Positions 31,443 through 41,870 of a stretch of 64,000 bases of DNA are shown here, piece by piece (the stretch's first letter is position 1; each line of letters opens with the position of its first letter). The notes under the pieces are model-generated. The model was not told the origin of the DNA. It saw nothing but the letters and a program-made list of their open reading frames with translations, and searched no databases. Origin of the DNA: Symbiodinium natans (Eukaryota; Sar; Dinophyceae; Suessiales; Symbiodiniaceae); contig CAJNDS010002765.1 of the NCBI GenBank assembly GCA_905221605.1, forward strand, positions 1 through 64,000. The letters are read 5' to 3'. The position numbers and the translations under genes are program-made.

Positions 31443-31682
31443 TTATTCTTTAAAAGAAATCCACTCAAACTCTCATCGTTGCAATCCCAATACATTTGAA
31501 TTTATTTCACACATATGGTAATCCCAAATATCTGGACTCAATGCCCTTAACATGATTCAACATCACTAAGATTCACGCTCATTCTTTTCTCTCATAAGAG
31601 GCTCTGGGCTAAGTCGCGGTGAAGTACTTGCATACGTGTATGGACCAACGGTCTCACACCACACGGAGGCACGAGCTATGAC
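31443..31682. repeat. Direct repeat A, left copy (240 bp)
   Basis: Begins ttattctttaaaagaaatcc and ends gaggcacgagctatgac. It is repeated 537 bp downstream with a single noticed difference (t/c near the end). LTR-like arrangement around segment B, but too short to carry pol. Confidence 0.9.
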
Positions 31683-31732
31683 TCGCACCACACACGTGCA
31701 TGCACCCGCTTCTCCCTGGGTGGTGGGTGGGA

Positions 31733-31979
31733 AAAAGAAAGAAAACCTCACGGTTCTCTCATGCCCCAACTTGAGATGGCATTCTCTGGCGCAACTCACA
31801 AGTATAAATGTGCATAAGTACCGAACCATGCGATGCCATGACTGCAAATTTGCATGTGCACTTGTGCGCTTTCCCTTGGGATGACACCCGAAAAAGACTT
31901 TGAGTTTGTTGTTTTTCGTTCCCGAAACACAACAAATTTCTTTTCCAGAATAAAGTGAACATCCTTCGGATTGTTGCAC
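31733..31979 (-). repeat. Repeat B, inverted copy of 29264-29516
   Basis: Lies between the two A repeats. Reverse complement of 29264-29516. The full A-A interval (31683-31979) starts with tcgcaccacacacgtgcatg, a junction seen again at 42262. Confidence 0.85.
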
Positions 31980-32219
31980 TTATTCTTTAAAAGAAATCCA
32001 CTCAAACTCTCATCGTTGCAATCCCAATACATTTGAATTTATTTCACACATATGGTAATCCCAAATATCTGGACTCAATGCCCTTAACATGATTCAACAT
32101 CACTAAGATTCACGCTCATTCTTTTCTCTCATAAGAGGCTCTGGGCTAAGTCGCGGTGAAGTACTTGCATACGTGTATGGACCAACGGTCTCACACCACA
32201 CGGAGGCACGAGCCATGAC
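31980..32219. repeat. Direct repeat A, right copy (240 bp)
   Basis: Same sequence and orientation as 31443-31682. Immediately followed by repeat C without spacer. Confidence 0.9.
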
Positions 32220-32426
32220 GTTCATAGTTTGTACGCCACACACAAAGTGCTGTTCTAAAGCTAAGCCCTAAAAGCTATCCAAAGCAAAGCTACAGAAGCT
32301 AACCCTTCGAAGCTACGGCTCAGTTCACTGCGGGCCCTTCGTTTTGACTTTGCCGGTGTAGCAGCTCAGAGTAAAAAGCGGAAGCAAGCAAAGCCTACCA
32401 CTAGCCAGCTGAAGCATATATGACCA
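32220..32426. repeat. Direct repeat C, left copy (207 bp)
   Basis: Begins gttcatagtttgtacgccac and ends gctgaagcatatatgacca. Repeated 512 bp downstream. Near its end ccactagccagc pairs with gctggctagtgg at about 32482-32495, a possible hairpin. Confidence 0.9.
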
Positions 32427-32608
32427 TACTTTACAATGATATCCAAAAGCCATAAGAATAAGTTCCAAAGCATATACCGCTGGCTAGTGGCACAGGCTGG
32501 AAGCCACGGCAAGAGCTCTGGGAGCGAAAGGTGAAACGTAGCTACCTCCCCTCGAGCTCCGAAACAAGCGCCAATCAAAGGCATCAGTCACTGGGAGAGG
32601 AGGGTGGG

Positions 32609-32731
32609 TGAAAAATAAAGCTGAAGCAAGCTAAACGATGCTCTGCACTGTTGTGTGTGGCTTGAACCAAGGAGGCGCGGTTAGTGTGATGGTTCCCAAA
32701 CAACAAACACATTTGAGTAAACACAAAAACC
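32609..32731. repeat. Repeat D tail, copy at 32.6 kb
   Basis: From tgaaaaataaagctgaagca to acacaaaaacc. It is present almost identically at 42139-42261. Here it is followed by repeat C; at 42 kb it is followed by the first ~36 bp of segment B. Confidence 0.88.
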
Positions 32732-32938
32732 GTTCATAGTTTGTACGCCACACACAAAGTGCTGTTCTAAAGCTAAGCCCTAAAAGCTATCCAAAGCAAA
32801 GCTACAGAAGCTAACCCTTCGAAGCTACGGCTCAGTTCACTGCGGGCCCTTCGTTTTGACTTTGCCGGTGTAGCAGCTCAGAGTAAAAAGCGGAAGCAAG
32901 CAAAGCCTACCACTAGCCAGCTGAAGCATATATGACCA
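32732..32938. repeat. Direct repeat C, right copy (207 bp)
   Basis: Matches 32220-32426 in sequence and orientation. The next sequence (atttcaaactggc) differs from that after the left copy, setting the repeat edge at 32938. Confidence 0.9.
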
Positions 32939-33040
32939 ATTTCAAACTGGCAAAGTCAAAGCTCGCCGGGCCTATCTACCCAAATTCTAAGTGAGCGCAG
33001 ACTATGCCAGGCCCTTTCAAATGAGTTGCTTGCGGAGAAT

Positions 33041-33830
33041 TTATATGGCGGATGCCATCGCAGCGTGACACGGGAAGGCCAACGACGTACAGCAGAGCGG
33101 AAATGCAAAAAGTGCGCCAGACTGCAGTCCACTCGGACGTCTGGGTGGAGATTTGGCAGGCAAGGGCGGTGACTCATCACCCCGACGGGGCAGCAGGTCC
33201 GCATCATCATTCTTTTCGCCAGGTATGTGAGAGACATCGAGCTCAATGCCAGTCATGCAAGCTAGCATTCACCGCCGCTTCAGAAAGACTGTCAAAGGAA
33301 AGGCCGAGCTGTAAAGCTTGTTAACACCAGCCTCTGCACCCGTGTTGTCTGAAAAGGTGCGAAGTCGGACCGTCCACCGTGCCAAAGGCACCGCCGAGTG
33401 GAGGCAAAGAATGAGACCAGGCTGGGCCAAAGTCTCATAGCAGGTGATGTCTTTGTGAGCCGGAAGTTGCAAAGGCCCTCCAAGGGAAAAGAGGTCAGGC
33501 ACACGCCAGGATTGGCTGAACCACGACACTTGATGTGAGGGACACTCATAAAGCCACCTATCCCGACAAGATCCCCATCTGCACGTGCATCAGCGGCATC
33601 ACACACAATGGGAACGTCTGCGGGTTTCTGCAAAGGGAAGAAAAGAGGCGGAACCTCCACCACTTAAGGCGAGCGGTGGACGGGTCCGACACCCTCATCC
33701 AAATGCGCTTCGAGGTCGGGACTTTATGCAGGGCCAAGTGCCTGGCCTCGATGAGCGCTGAGACACGGCACAAGACTGCAACGATGCCAAGGCCTGAGGG
33801 AACATGAACCTCTCGTGGAGGACCCACCGT
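33041..33830 (-). pseudogene. Retroelement RNase H remnant
   Basis: Minus-strand fragments in order: VPIVCDAADARADGDLVGIGG (first Asp), DITCYETLAQPGLIL (Glu), RTFSDNTGAEAGVNKLY (second Asp), and ACMTGIELDVSHIPGEKNDD, then ADLLPR (the C-terminal xHIPGexN-xAD-LSR signature). At least one frameshift (~33470) and an in-frame TGA (33269) break it. Upstream sequence to ~33830 (GPPREVHVPSGL) may be the RT-RNase H connection. The catalytic residues are those of retroviral-type RNase H. The RT itself is not visible. It differs in sequence from the RNase H at 42.3-42.9 kb, so it comes from another element. Confidence 0.75.
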
Positions 33831-34039
33831 GTTTGCTGCATACCAGACACAACCCGGGTCCTGCTGACCCATGGGTTTGTCCACCTGAGGTAAAAGGCAG
33901 GGAGAGAGCTGGCGCACTGCAGAGTGACGTGGAAGCTCAACCGCTCTGAGTCTGTGAAGCAAGAGACACCTGCATGAAGAGGCTCTGAATGCAAAAGAAT
34001 GCAAAAAGCGTGGGGTACTCCCTCCCATGAGCCTCGTCG

Positions 34040-35060
34040 AAAGCTCAATGGAGAAGCTCCGAAAAGCTAAAGCTCTGAGCTACAGCTCAAAACTGTGTTG
34101 ATGCCAAGCTCTGAGGGGACATGGATCCCGTCCAAGCACAAGCTCCGAAGTGCAAAAGGGGCATTCCTCTCCTGATGCCCGTAAAAAGCTCAGCAAAGAA
34201 GCTCTGACAAGCTCTGAGGGAAACTCAGTCATTTTCAAGTGGAAGCCCCGGAATGCTCTGAGGTACAGCACAAAACTGTGTTGATGCCAAGCTCTGAGGC
34301 GACATGGATTGATTATGTCCAAGCACCAACTCCGAAGCGCAAAAGGGGGGACCCCTCTCCTGAGGCCCGCAAAAAGCTCGGCAAAGAAGCTCTGACAAGC
34401 TCTGAGAGACACTCAGTCATTATCAAGCGGAAGTTCGGAATGCTCTGAGATACAGCACAAAACTGCGTTGATGCCAAGCTCTGAGGGGACATGGATCATG
34501 TCGAAGTGCAAAAGGGGCACCCCTCCCCTGAGGCCCGTAAAAAGCTCAGCAAAGGAGCTCTGACAAGCTCTGAGGGAAACTCAGTCAATATCAAGCAGAA
34601 GCTCCGGAATGCTCTGAGATACAGCACAGAACTGCGTTGATGCCAAGCTCTGAGGGGACATGGATCATGACCAAGCACAAGCTCCGAAGTGCAAAAGGGG
34701 CACTCCACTCCTGAGGCCCGTAAAAAGCTCAGCAAAGAAGCTCTGACAAGCTCTGAGGGAAACTCAGTCATTATCAAGCGGAAGCTCCGGAATGCTCTGA
34801 GATACAGCACAAAACCGCGTTGGTGCCAAGTACTGAGGGGACATGGATGACGTCCAAGCACAAGCTCCGAAGTGCAAAAGGGGCACCCCTCCCCTCAGGG
34901 GCCCGCAAAAAGCTCAGCAAAGGGGCTCTGACAAGCTCTGAGGGAAACTCAGTCATTATCAAGCGGAAGCTCCGGAATGCTGAAAGCACCGCACTGCAGA
35001 GAAAAAAGCACCTGTGGCCGACACTTTAAAGCCGCAGCTCAGAGAGCAGCAAAGCTTGTC
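34040..35060 (-). repeat. Tandem array of ~180-bp units, open on the minus strand
   Basis: Five units start at about 34101, 34284, 34471, 34640 and 34823 (anchor atgccaagctctgag), with periods of 183, 187, 169 and 183. On the minus strand a ~60-residue unit stays open in most copies and reads approximately MTEFPSELVRASLLSFLRAS, then CPFCTSELVLG, then PCPLRAWHQ, then FVLYLRAFRSF. The CPFC pair recurs. Whether this was a repeat protein or a satellite is unclear. An isolated sixth copy is at 36150-36410. Confidence 0.8.
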
Positions 35061-36149
35061 TGAGGCTCAGATGAAGCTCAGTGCTATGATGAAGTGGTGT
35101 CTACCGCCCACTTTTAGACAGCTGCTCCGCAGGAAAATGTGACCGTGCAAAAGGCGTGCTGCGCAGGGCCTTGGCGCTGCAAGAGAAACAGGCAACCAAA
35201 AGAAAGGTGCAACCGCATTGGCGTGGGCTGGCCTGCAGACGCAGCCGTACTATCTTAGGGGAGATAGGATTGCCACGAGAGACAGTGAGCTCTGCATTGG
35301 GAAGGCCTTGCCGGACGGGGGACAAGGACCGCACGCCGCCCGGTAGACACGACCCCAACGCTCACCTCTCTCGCTTCATATGCAGAGCAAGAGAGTATAG
35401 AGAAGCCCGAAAGCGGGGAAATGCCTGAATCACCATGGAGCTCCACCATAGGGGTGAGGGCCCACACCATGGGGGAAGCTAGGCAACCGCGCGCCATGGG
35501 CAGCCACAACACCGGAAAAAAAAAAGGGATTGTGAGACAAAACCCATCATCAGTGAGGACCGTGCACTGTGAGGTGGGAGGACCTAGCAAATGTATGAGG
35601 AGCGACTGTCCCAAATGAAGCTGGAACCTAAGGATCCAAGGACGCGAAGCGGCGGCCTCGGTGCGAAGAACCCGGCCAGGAGAGGCTTGGTCGGGCGGCT
35701 CTGGAGCATCGCCTTCGATGGAGCTTGAAGTGCTTGTGTCTTCTGTTGAGGCAATATTCACAAGCGACGCACCCCGGGTGTGGGAGAAATAGGACAGAGC
35801 ACCGACATGGAACTCTGCAAAAACCCAAAGGCTCCTGAGAGCGAAAAAGTACTTTCGCGTACTACGAGGTAAAAGCACGCGTGAAGCTCCGAGCCCCACC
35901 CCCTCGCGTGCAGCAAAAACATAGGGGGGGACAAGGCCCCACCAGACATGATGTAAGCGCCCGGACATCATGTGTCGAGGGTGTCAGGCAGTTATGGCTT
36001 GGGTGATGAAGTCATCGGGCTCCCAAGGGATTCCTACAACCAGCCTATTTATAACAAACTTTCGAGACCTTGCCCTCCTCGGGCCCGGCTGGTGGGAGGC
36101 AAGTCTCGCAGGGGCTACTTAAACCACAAGGGAGTTGGTCCCAGAGGCT
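35061..36149 (-). other. Unassigned spacer with a 238-codon minus frame
   Basis: A minus-strand frame 35971-35255 is open for 238 codons. It includes SLVNIASTEDTSTSSSIEGD, then APEPPDQASPGRVL, but has no recognisable domain. It lies between the array and its isolated copy, on the same strand as the flanking methyltransferase-like and RNase H remnants, so it may be a decayed part of the same retroelement. Confidence 0.35.
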
Positions 36150-36410
36150 TAAGCTCAGAGATACAGCACAACACTGCGTTGATGCCCAGCTCTGAGGGGA
36201 CGGGGATCATGTGCAAGCACAAGCTCCGAAGTGCAAAGGGGCACCCCTCTCATGATGCCCGTAAAAAGATCAGCAGAGAAGCCCTGACAAGCTCTGAAGG
36301 AAACTCAATCATTATCAAGCGTAAGCTCCGGAATGCATAGAGCACCGCACTGCAGAGAAAAAGGCCTCTGTAGCCGACGCTTTACAGCTGCAGCTCAGAC
36401 AGCAAAGGCA
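36150..36410 (-). repeat. Isolated copy of the ~180-bp unit plus array end
   Basis: Matches the last unit of the 34-kb array and its right flank (gcaccgcactgcagagaaaaa, tgtagccgacgctttacagc, gcagctcag). This is a duplication of 34810-35060 about 1.35 kb away. Confidence 0.8.
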
Positions 36411-36472
36411 CTGACGACAGAGGAAGCGCACTGCCCGATGTGCGCCCAGTCTCAAAGAGGGGCAGGGCCTGT

Positions 36473-37132
36473 TCCACATACATGACCGCAAGGTCTGAGG
36501 GATATTCCGCCGATGCGCGGCTGCAAAAATTGCCATCCTCATCACGAAGACCTTGCAAAGACACATGAGAGCCCTGTGTGTGTCCACACTCCGACGCAAG
36601 TGCTTGGAAAGCCCTGAAGGAGGTGGCAAAGAGCCACGCTTTGTGCATGTTAAGGCCGACGGCACAAGCAAGCCACGTGAACCAAATCGGCATTGGTGGC
36701 TGAGAGGAAATTGGCCGCAACAGGCTCAAGCCAAGCCATGCGGTTTGGGGGCTGTTCCAAAGAAACCTGGGCCCCGCAAGAAAAGCACACATGCAAAAGC
36801 TGGACGCAACGCACGAAGACCAGTGGGCTTTCCTGGACCCTGAGTGCCTGGGACGCTGAGAGGATGGCAGGGCCGTTGAGAAAAGAAAACGTTCGCAGTG
36901 CTCGCGGCCCCTTAGGAAGAAGCTCCAGGCGGGAGTACTCTCTGCAGGGGGGGGCCGCGTGCGCAAGGAGCACCTGGCGAGATGTGCAAATGCGCAGCAA
37001 ATGCTCGAGGAACTCATCCCGGAGAATGTGCATAGATGTGTCAATCAGGATGTCCACCGAAAGACAAGGCACCCCCTGCCTGGGGAACTCGGAACTCAAA
37101 GGAGAACCAGCACCCGCGCACACGTCCAAAAA
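36473..37132 (-). pseudogene. Methyltransferase-like module of a retroelement, minus strand
   Basis: In minus-strand order: LSFLDVCAGAGSPLSS (motif-I-like, compare DLFAGxGG), CLSVDILID (motif II position), AHAAPPCREYSRL (motif IV PPC), VSLEQPPNRMAW (motif VI position, EQP for ENV). After a one-base break near 36672 it continues as LACAVGLNMHKAWLFATSF, then ASAEYPSDLAV. This is the layout of cytosine-C5-methyltransferase-like modules that I recall in dinoflagellate retroelements. The frame upstream (codons 1-80 of the same ORF) reads as FNIP-like repeats, so the two are joined in one frame (36650-37597). The frameshift suggests decay. Activity unknown. Confidence 0.65.
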
Positions 37133-37369
37133 AGAAAGGCTGGCCCAAATCCTGAACGGACTGCAAAACTGAGGCAACCAGAGGTGACACTGGAGGAGAA
37201 GGCTCGGGTAGCGATGTGGCAGCAGCTCCAGAACCAGGCGCATCACTTTGCGCCTGGACCTGACGCAAATGCGCCGGAGGTACTGACGGCGGCGCAGAGA
37301 CAGGCGCAACAAGTTGCGCCTGGTCAAGACGCGACTGCGCCGGAGGTTCCGATGGAACAATGTCTGCAG

Positions 37370-38450
37370 GGCGCCAGGGAGCTGGATCCTCTCCAAGCTC
37401 TGGTTGAAGCCATCTCCAAAGGTCATTGTCTGCAGGGTGCTAGGGAAGCGGATCCCCTTCAAGCTCTGATGGCACTCACGTCCAAAATGCAATGTCCGCA
37501 ACGCGATGGGGAGCCGGATCTCCTCCAGGCGCTGGTTGGAGGTGTCTCCAAGGGTCAATGTCTGCAGCGCGCTGGCGAGCAGGATCCCATCATGCAAATC
37601 CTGATCAACATCTGCAGCGTGCTGGGGAGCTAGATCCCCTTCAAACTCCGGTTGAAAGAGTGTTCGAGGGTCAATGTCTGCAGTGCGCTGGGGAGATAGA
37701 GCCCCTCCAAGCTCTTGCTGAAGAGATAGCCAAAGATCAATGTCTGCAGTGCACAGGGGAGCGGCATCCCCTCCGATCTCTGGTCAAGCAATAACCAGCG
37801 CACAATGCCTGCAGCACGCTGGGGAGTTGGATCCCCTTCAAGCTCTGGCTGACATGGTGTCCAAATGTCAATGTATGGAGTCCGCTGGGAAGCTGGATGC
37901 CCTCCAAGCTCTGGTTGCAGCCATAGCCGAAGGTCAATGTCTGCAGTGCGCAGGGGAGCTGGATCCCCTCCAAGCTTTTGTTGAGATCACGTCCGAAGGA
38001 CAATGTCTGTAGGGCGCCGGGGAGCTGGATCTCCTTTAAGCTCTGGTTGAAGCCACAACCCAAGATCAATGTATGCGGGGTGCTGAGGAGCTGGCTCCCC
38101 TCCAAGCTGGGGTTGAAGTCACATCCAAAGGTCAATGTCCGCATGCCACTATGGGTATGGATCCCCTCCAAGCTCTGGTTGAATCTTTCTCCGAAGATCA
38201 ATGTCTGCAGCGCGCGGTTGAGAAAGCATCCGGAGGTCAACGTCTTCAGTGCGCTGGGAAGCTGGATCCCTTCCAAGCTCTGGTTGAGATTATGTCCACA
38301 GGTCAACGTTTGCAGGGTGCCGGGGAACTGGGTCCCCTACAAGCTGCGGTTGATCGCCTACCTGAGGATCCATATCTGCAGTGCGCTAGGGAGCTGGACC
38401 CCCCTCAAGCTCTGGTTGGAATCGCCAGCTCTGGTTGAAATATTGTCCCA
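37370..38450 (-). repeat. FNIP-like repeat array, type 1
   Basis: Minus-strand units of 66-69 bp (22-23 codons) read approximately IQLPSALQTLTFG, then xxFNQSLEG. The pattern LPxxLxxLxFGxxFNQxL fits the FNIP repeat family (beta-strand repeats common in Dictyostelium and giant viruses). About 15 units are seen. Stops and frameshifts split them into several ORFs (for example 37737-38306), so the array is decayed or was spliced. Confidence 0.75.
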
Positions 38451-38492
38451 AGCCCAAGGACTGCAAACTGCCAGGCAAAGCCACATTCGCCA

Positions 38493-38702
38493 TTGTGGTG
38501 CCATATATCCAAGAGTGCCAACAATAACATTTAAAATTGTTTCTGAATTATTACATGTACAACAATCAAAATCAATTAATGTCCATTTATTTTTATTTTT
38601 ATTATACATAATATTTTCTGGTTTAATATCACAATGAACACCACTATTTTTGTGAATTTTTTGTAATTCACATCCAATATCTTTCAAAATTTTAATTTTA
38701 TA
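38493..38702 (-). pseudogene. AT-rich protein-kinase domain fragment inside the FNIP array
   Basis: Seventy in-frame codons within the ORF 38358-38843. They read ILKDIGCELQKIHKNSGVH, then CDIKPENIMY (HRDxKxxN catalytic loop with HCD), then WTLIDFDCC (DFG position, DFD) and VGTLGYMAPQ (GTxxYMAPE position). Kinase subdomains VIb to VIII are therefore present; the N-lobe and the helical remainder are absent. Hand count gives about 22% GC (47 of ~209), against a GC-rich neighbourhood, with AAA/ATT/AAT codons dominating. It replaces about 15 bp of a FNIP-like unit and both joins are in frame. Origin unknown: capture from an AT-rich genome such as a giant virus, ciliate or bacterium is possible. 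Not functional as a kinase by itself. Confidence 0.85.
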
Positions 38703-40680
38703 CGAATATCCGAAGCTCAAGGTCTGCAAACAGCCAGGGAAGCCACATTCTCCAAGCTCAGGTCTGCACAGCCAGGAAAGCCACATTCTCCAGCTCAGGT
38801 TGAACGGAAAACTGAAGCTCAAGGACTGCAAATTACCAAGCAAGGTTACATTCTCCTAACTCCGATTGAAAGCGCCTCCGTCCATCCGAAGCTGAGGGAC
38901 TGTAAACAGCCCGGCAAAGGCCACTTTCGTGAGGCTCTAGTTGAAAAAGACTCCCCGAAGCTCAAGGACTGCAAATTGCCGGGCCGAGCCAAATTTCTTT
39001 TATGCTCTAGTCGAACGAATCCGAAGCTCAGGGACTGCGAACTACCAGGCAAAGCCACCTTCTCAAAGCCCTGGTTGAAACAAGGCCCGGAAGCTCAAGG
39101 ATTGCAAACTGCCACATTCGCCAAGCACTGGCCGAAATGATGTCTGAATCTCAAGGACTTCAAGCTTTCAGGCAAGGCCATTCTCCAAGCTCTAGTCGAA
39201 TATCCGAGCTCAAGGACTATCCGAAGTTCAGGGACTGCCCGCTGCCAGGCAAAGTAGCATTCGCCAAGGTTTGGTTCAACCACCATCCGAAGCTCAGGAC
39301 TGCAAACTGCCAGGCAAAGGCCACTTTCGCGAAGCTCTAGATGAAAGACTCCCCGAAGCTCGAGGACTGCAAACTGCCAGGCAGAGCTACTGAGCTACAG
39401 TTTTCAAGCCCTGATTGAAAGCGCCTCCGTCCATCCGAAGCGCAAGGATTGCGGAGTGCCATGCAAGGCCACTTTCATGAAGCTCTAGTTGAAAGACTCC
39501 CGGAAGCTCAAGGATTGCAAACCGCCAGACAGAGCCACATTTTCCAAGCTCTGGTTGAACGAATACAAAGCTCAAGGACTGTAAACTGCCAGGCAAAACC
39601 AAATTCTTCAAGCTCTGGTAGCCTCAAACTCTGGCCACATTCTCTAAGCTCTAGTTGAACGAATATCCGAAGCTCCAGGACTGCAAATTGTCAGGCCAGG
39701 CCACAATCGCCAAGCTCTGGTTGAAAGACTGTGAAAGACTGTCCGAAGCTCAGGGACTGCAAAATGCCAAGCAAAGTCACATTCTCCAAGCTCAGGTTGA
39801 ACGAATACCCGAAGCACGAGGACTGCAAACTGCCAGGAAAGCCACAGTCTCCAAGCCCTGGTTGCACGAACATCCGAAGCTCAAGGACTGCAAACTGCCA
39901 AGCAAGGCCACGTTCTCCTTGAAACTAACTCCGCAGGTCAAGGACTGCACACTGCCAAGCAAGACCATATTCGACAAGCTATGGTTGAATAAATCACCGA
40001 AGCTCAGGGACTGCAAAATGTCAGGTAAAAACGCCCCGACGCTCAAGGATTGCAAACTGCCAGGCAAAGCCACATTTTTCAAGCGCTGTTTGAACGAATA
40101 CAAAGCTCAAGAACTGTAAATTGCTCAGTCAAGCCACATTCTCCAAGCTCTGGTTGCCCCAAACTCTGGTTGAAAGCACCTCTGAAAGTCAAGGACTGCA
40201 GACTGCCAGGCAAGGCCACATTCTCTAAGCTCTAGATTGAACGAAGAGCCGATGCTCAAGGACTGCGAACTGTCAGGCGAGGCCACATTCGCCCAGCTCT
40301 GGATGAAAGACTGTGAAAGACTGTCCGAAGCTCAAGGACTGTAAACTGCCATGCAAAGTCACAGTTTCCCAGCTCCGGTCGAAGGCATACCCGAAGCACA
40401 AGGACTGCAAACTGCCCGGAAGGACACACTCTTGAAGCTTTGTTGAACGAGCATCCGAAGCTGAAGGACTGCAAACTGCCAAGCAAAGCCACGTTCTCCT
40501 TGATAGAAACTCCGAAGGTCAAAGACTGCAGACTGCAAAGCAAGGCCATATTCGACAAGCTATGGTCTAATAAAGCTCCGAAGCTCAGGGGCTGTAAACT
40601 GTCAGGTAAGGTCACATTCTTGAGGCTCTGGTTGAAAGCAAGCCCAGGACTGCAAATTGCCAAGCAAGGCCACATTCGCC
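38703..40680 (-). repeat. FNIP-like repeat array, type 2 (left block)
   Basis: Minus-strand units of about 66 bp encode approximately VALPGSLQSLSFG, then xxFNQSLEN. The plus strand shows ccgaagctcaaggactgcaa, then ctgccaggcaaagccacatt, then ctccaagctctggttgaac. Around 28 units with many indels; ORFs hop between frames. Sequence clearly differs from type 1 while keeping the same period and FNIP-like pattern. Confidence 0.75.
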
Positions 40681-40684
40681 CTAC

Positions 40685-41145
40685 CTGCGAATGCAGTCAG
40701 CAGCCTGCAGGCGAAATCCAGTCCCAGAAAGCGCTATTTGGCTCGTCAAACGTCGATGGGAAAATTCGATGCCAACACAGGTGGCACCGCAATGCTGGAA
40801 ATTACCAACAAAGAAGCTTCCGAATGCGCTGCCCAGAGTCCTTGACTCCAAGACAGATGGACCGTCATCTGACAGCATTGCACAAACATGATCATCCCTA
40901 GCTGAGACTACCAAAACTGGTCCCAAAGCTGCTGGCACATCACACTACCCATATTGGTTGTCTCCAAAACAGGTGAGCCGACCATCTCTCGCACTGCACG
41001 AATAGGCTCACCCAGAAAAAGAGCGCATAGTCAGAGGCAAGTGCCAACTGCACCACGTGAATGTGCGTATCTGGCCTGACCATATTAAAACCTGGCCAAA
41101 GATGCTCGAGCAGAACGTTGACGTGTCGTGAGGCAGGACAAGCTA
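40685..41145. other. Spacer within the FNIP array
   Basis: About 460 bp that does not follow the repeat period (gcagtcagcagcctgcaggc through ccaaagatgctcgagcagaa). No motif recognised. Possibly an insertion or an old exon boundary. Confidence 0.45.
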
Positions 41146-41149
41146 CAAA

Positions 41150-41870
41150 ATGCAAGCTATCAGACAAGGCCACAATCTCCAAGCTCTGGTTGAAACATGC
41201 TCAGAGACTGCAAGCTGCCAGGCAGGGCCACACTATCCGAACTGTTTGAACCAATGTCCGAAGCTGAAGGACTGCAAGCTGCCAAGTAAGGCCACTTTCT
41301 CCAGGCTCTGGCTGGGATGGGCACCAAAGCTCAGACTGCAAGCTGCCAGGCAAAGCCACATCTTCAAAGCTCCTACTGAACTGACGCCCGAAGCTGAACG
41401 ACTGCAGCCTGTCAGGGCCACATTCGGTAAGCTCTATTTTGAGCCAATTTCCAAAGCTCAGGGACTGCAAGCTGCCTGGCCAGGCCACTTGCGCCAATTT
41501 CTGGTTGAAATAGCCTCGGAAGCTCAAGGACTGCAAGCTGCCAGGCAAGGCCACATCCTCCGAGCTTCGGTTGAAATTGTTTCCGACGCTCAAAGACTGC
41601 GAGTTGCCAGGCAAGGCCACATACTCCAGGACCTGGTTGAGAGCGACCCTGAAACGCAAGAACTGCAAGCTGCCAGGCAAGGCCACATTCACCAGGCTCT
41701 GTTTGAAAGCGTCTCCAAAGCTCAAAGACTGCAGGACCACATCATCCAAGCTTTGGTTGAAATTGTTTCCAAAACAGAAGGACTGCACGCAATGCTGCAG
41801 TCTCGAAGCACTTGTCGAGCTTGTTTCCGACAAGCAAGTACTGCAAGCTGACATGCCGGGCTTCACTTGG
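41150..41870 (-). repeat. FNIP-like repeat array, type 2 (right block)
   Basis: Ten further units on the minus strand within the open frame 41201-41917 (EDVALPGSLQSLSFRGYFNQ, NVALPGSLQFLRF). This is the best-preserved stretch, 239 codons without a stop. Upstream codons (MSACSTCLSETSSTSASRLQ) are not repeat-like. Confidence 0.75.
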
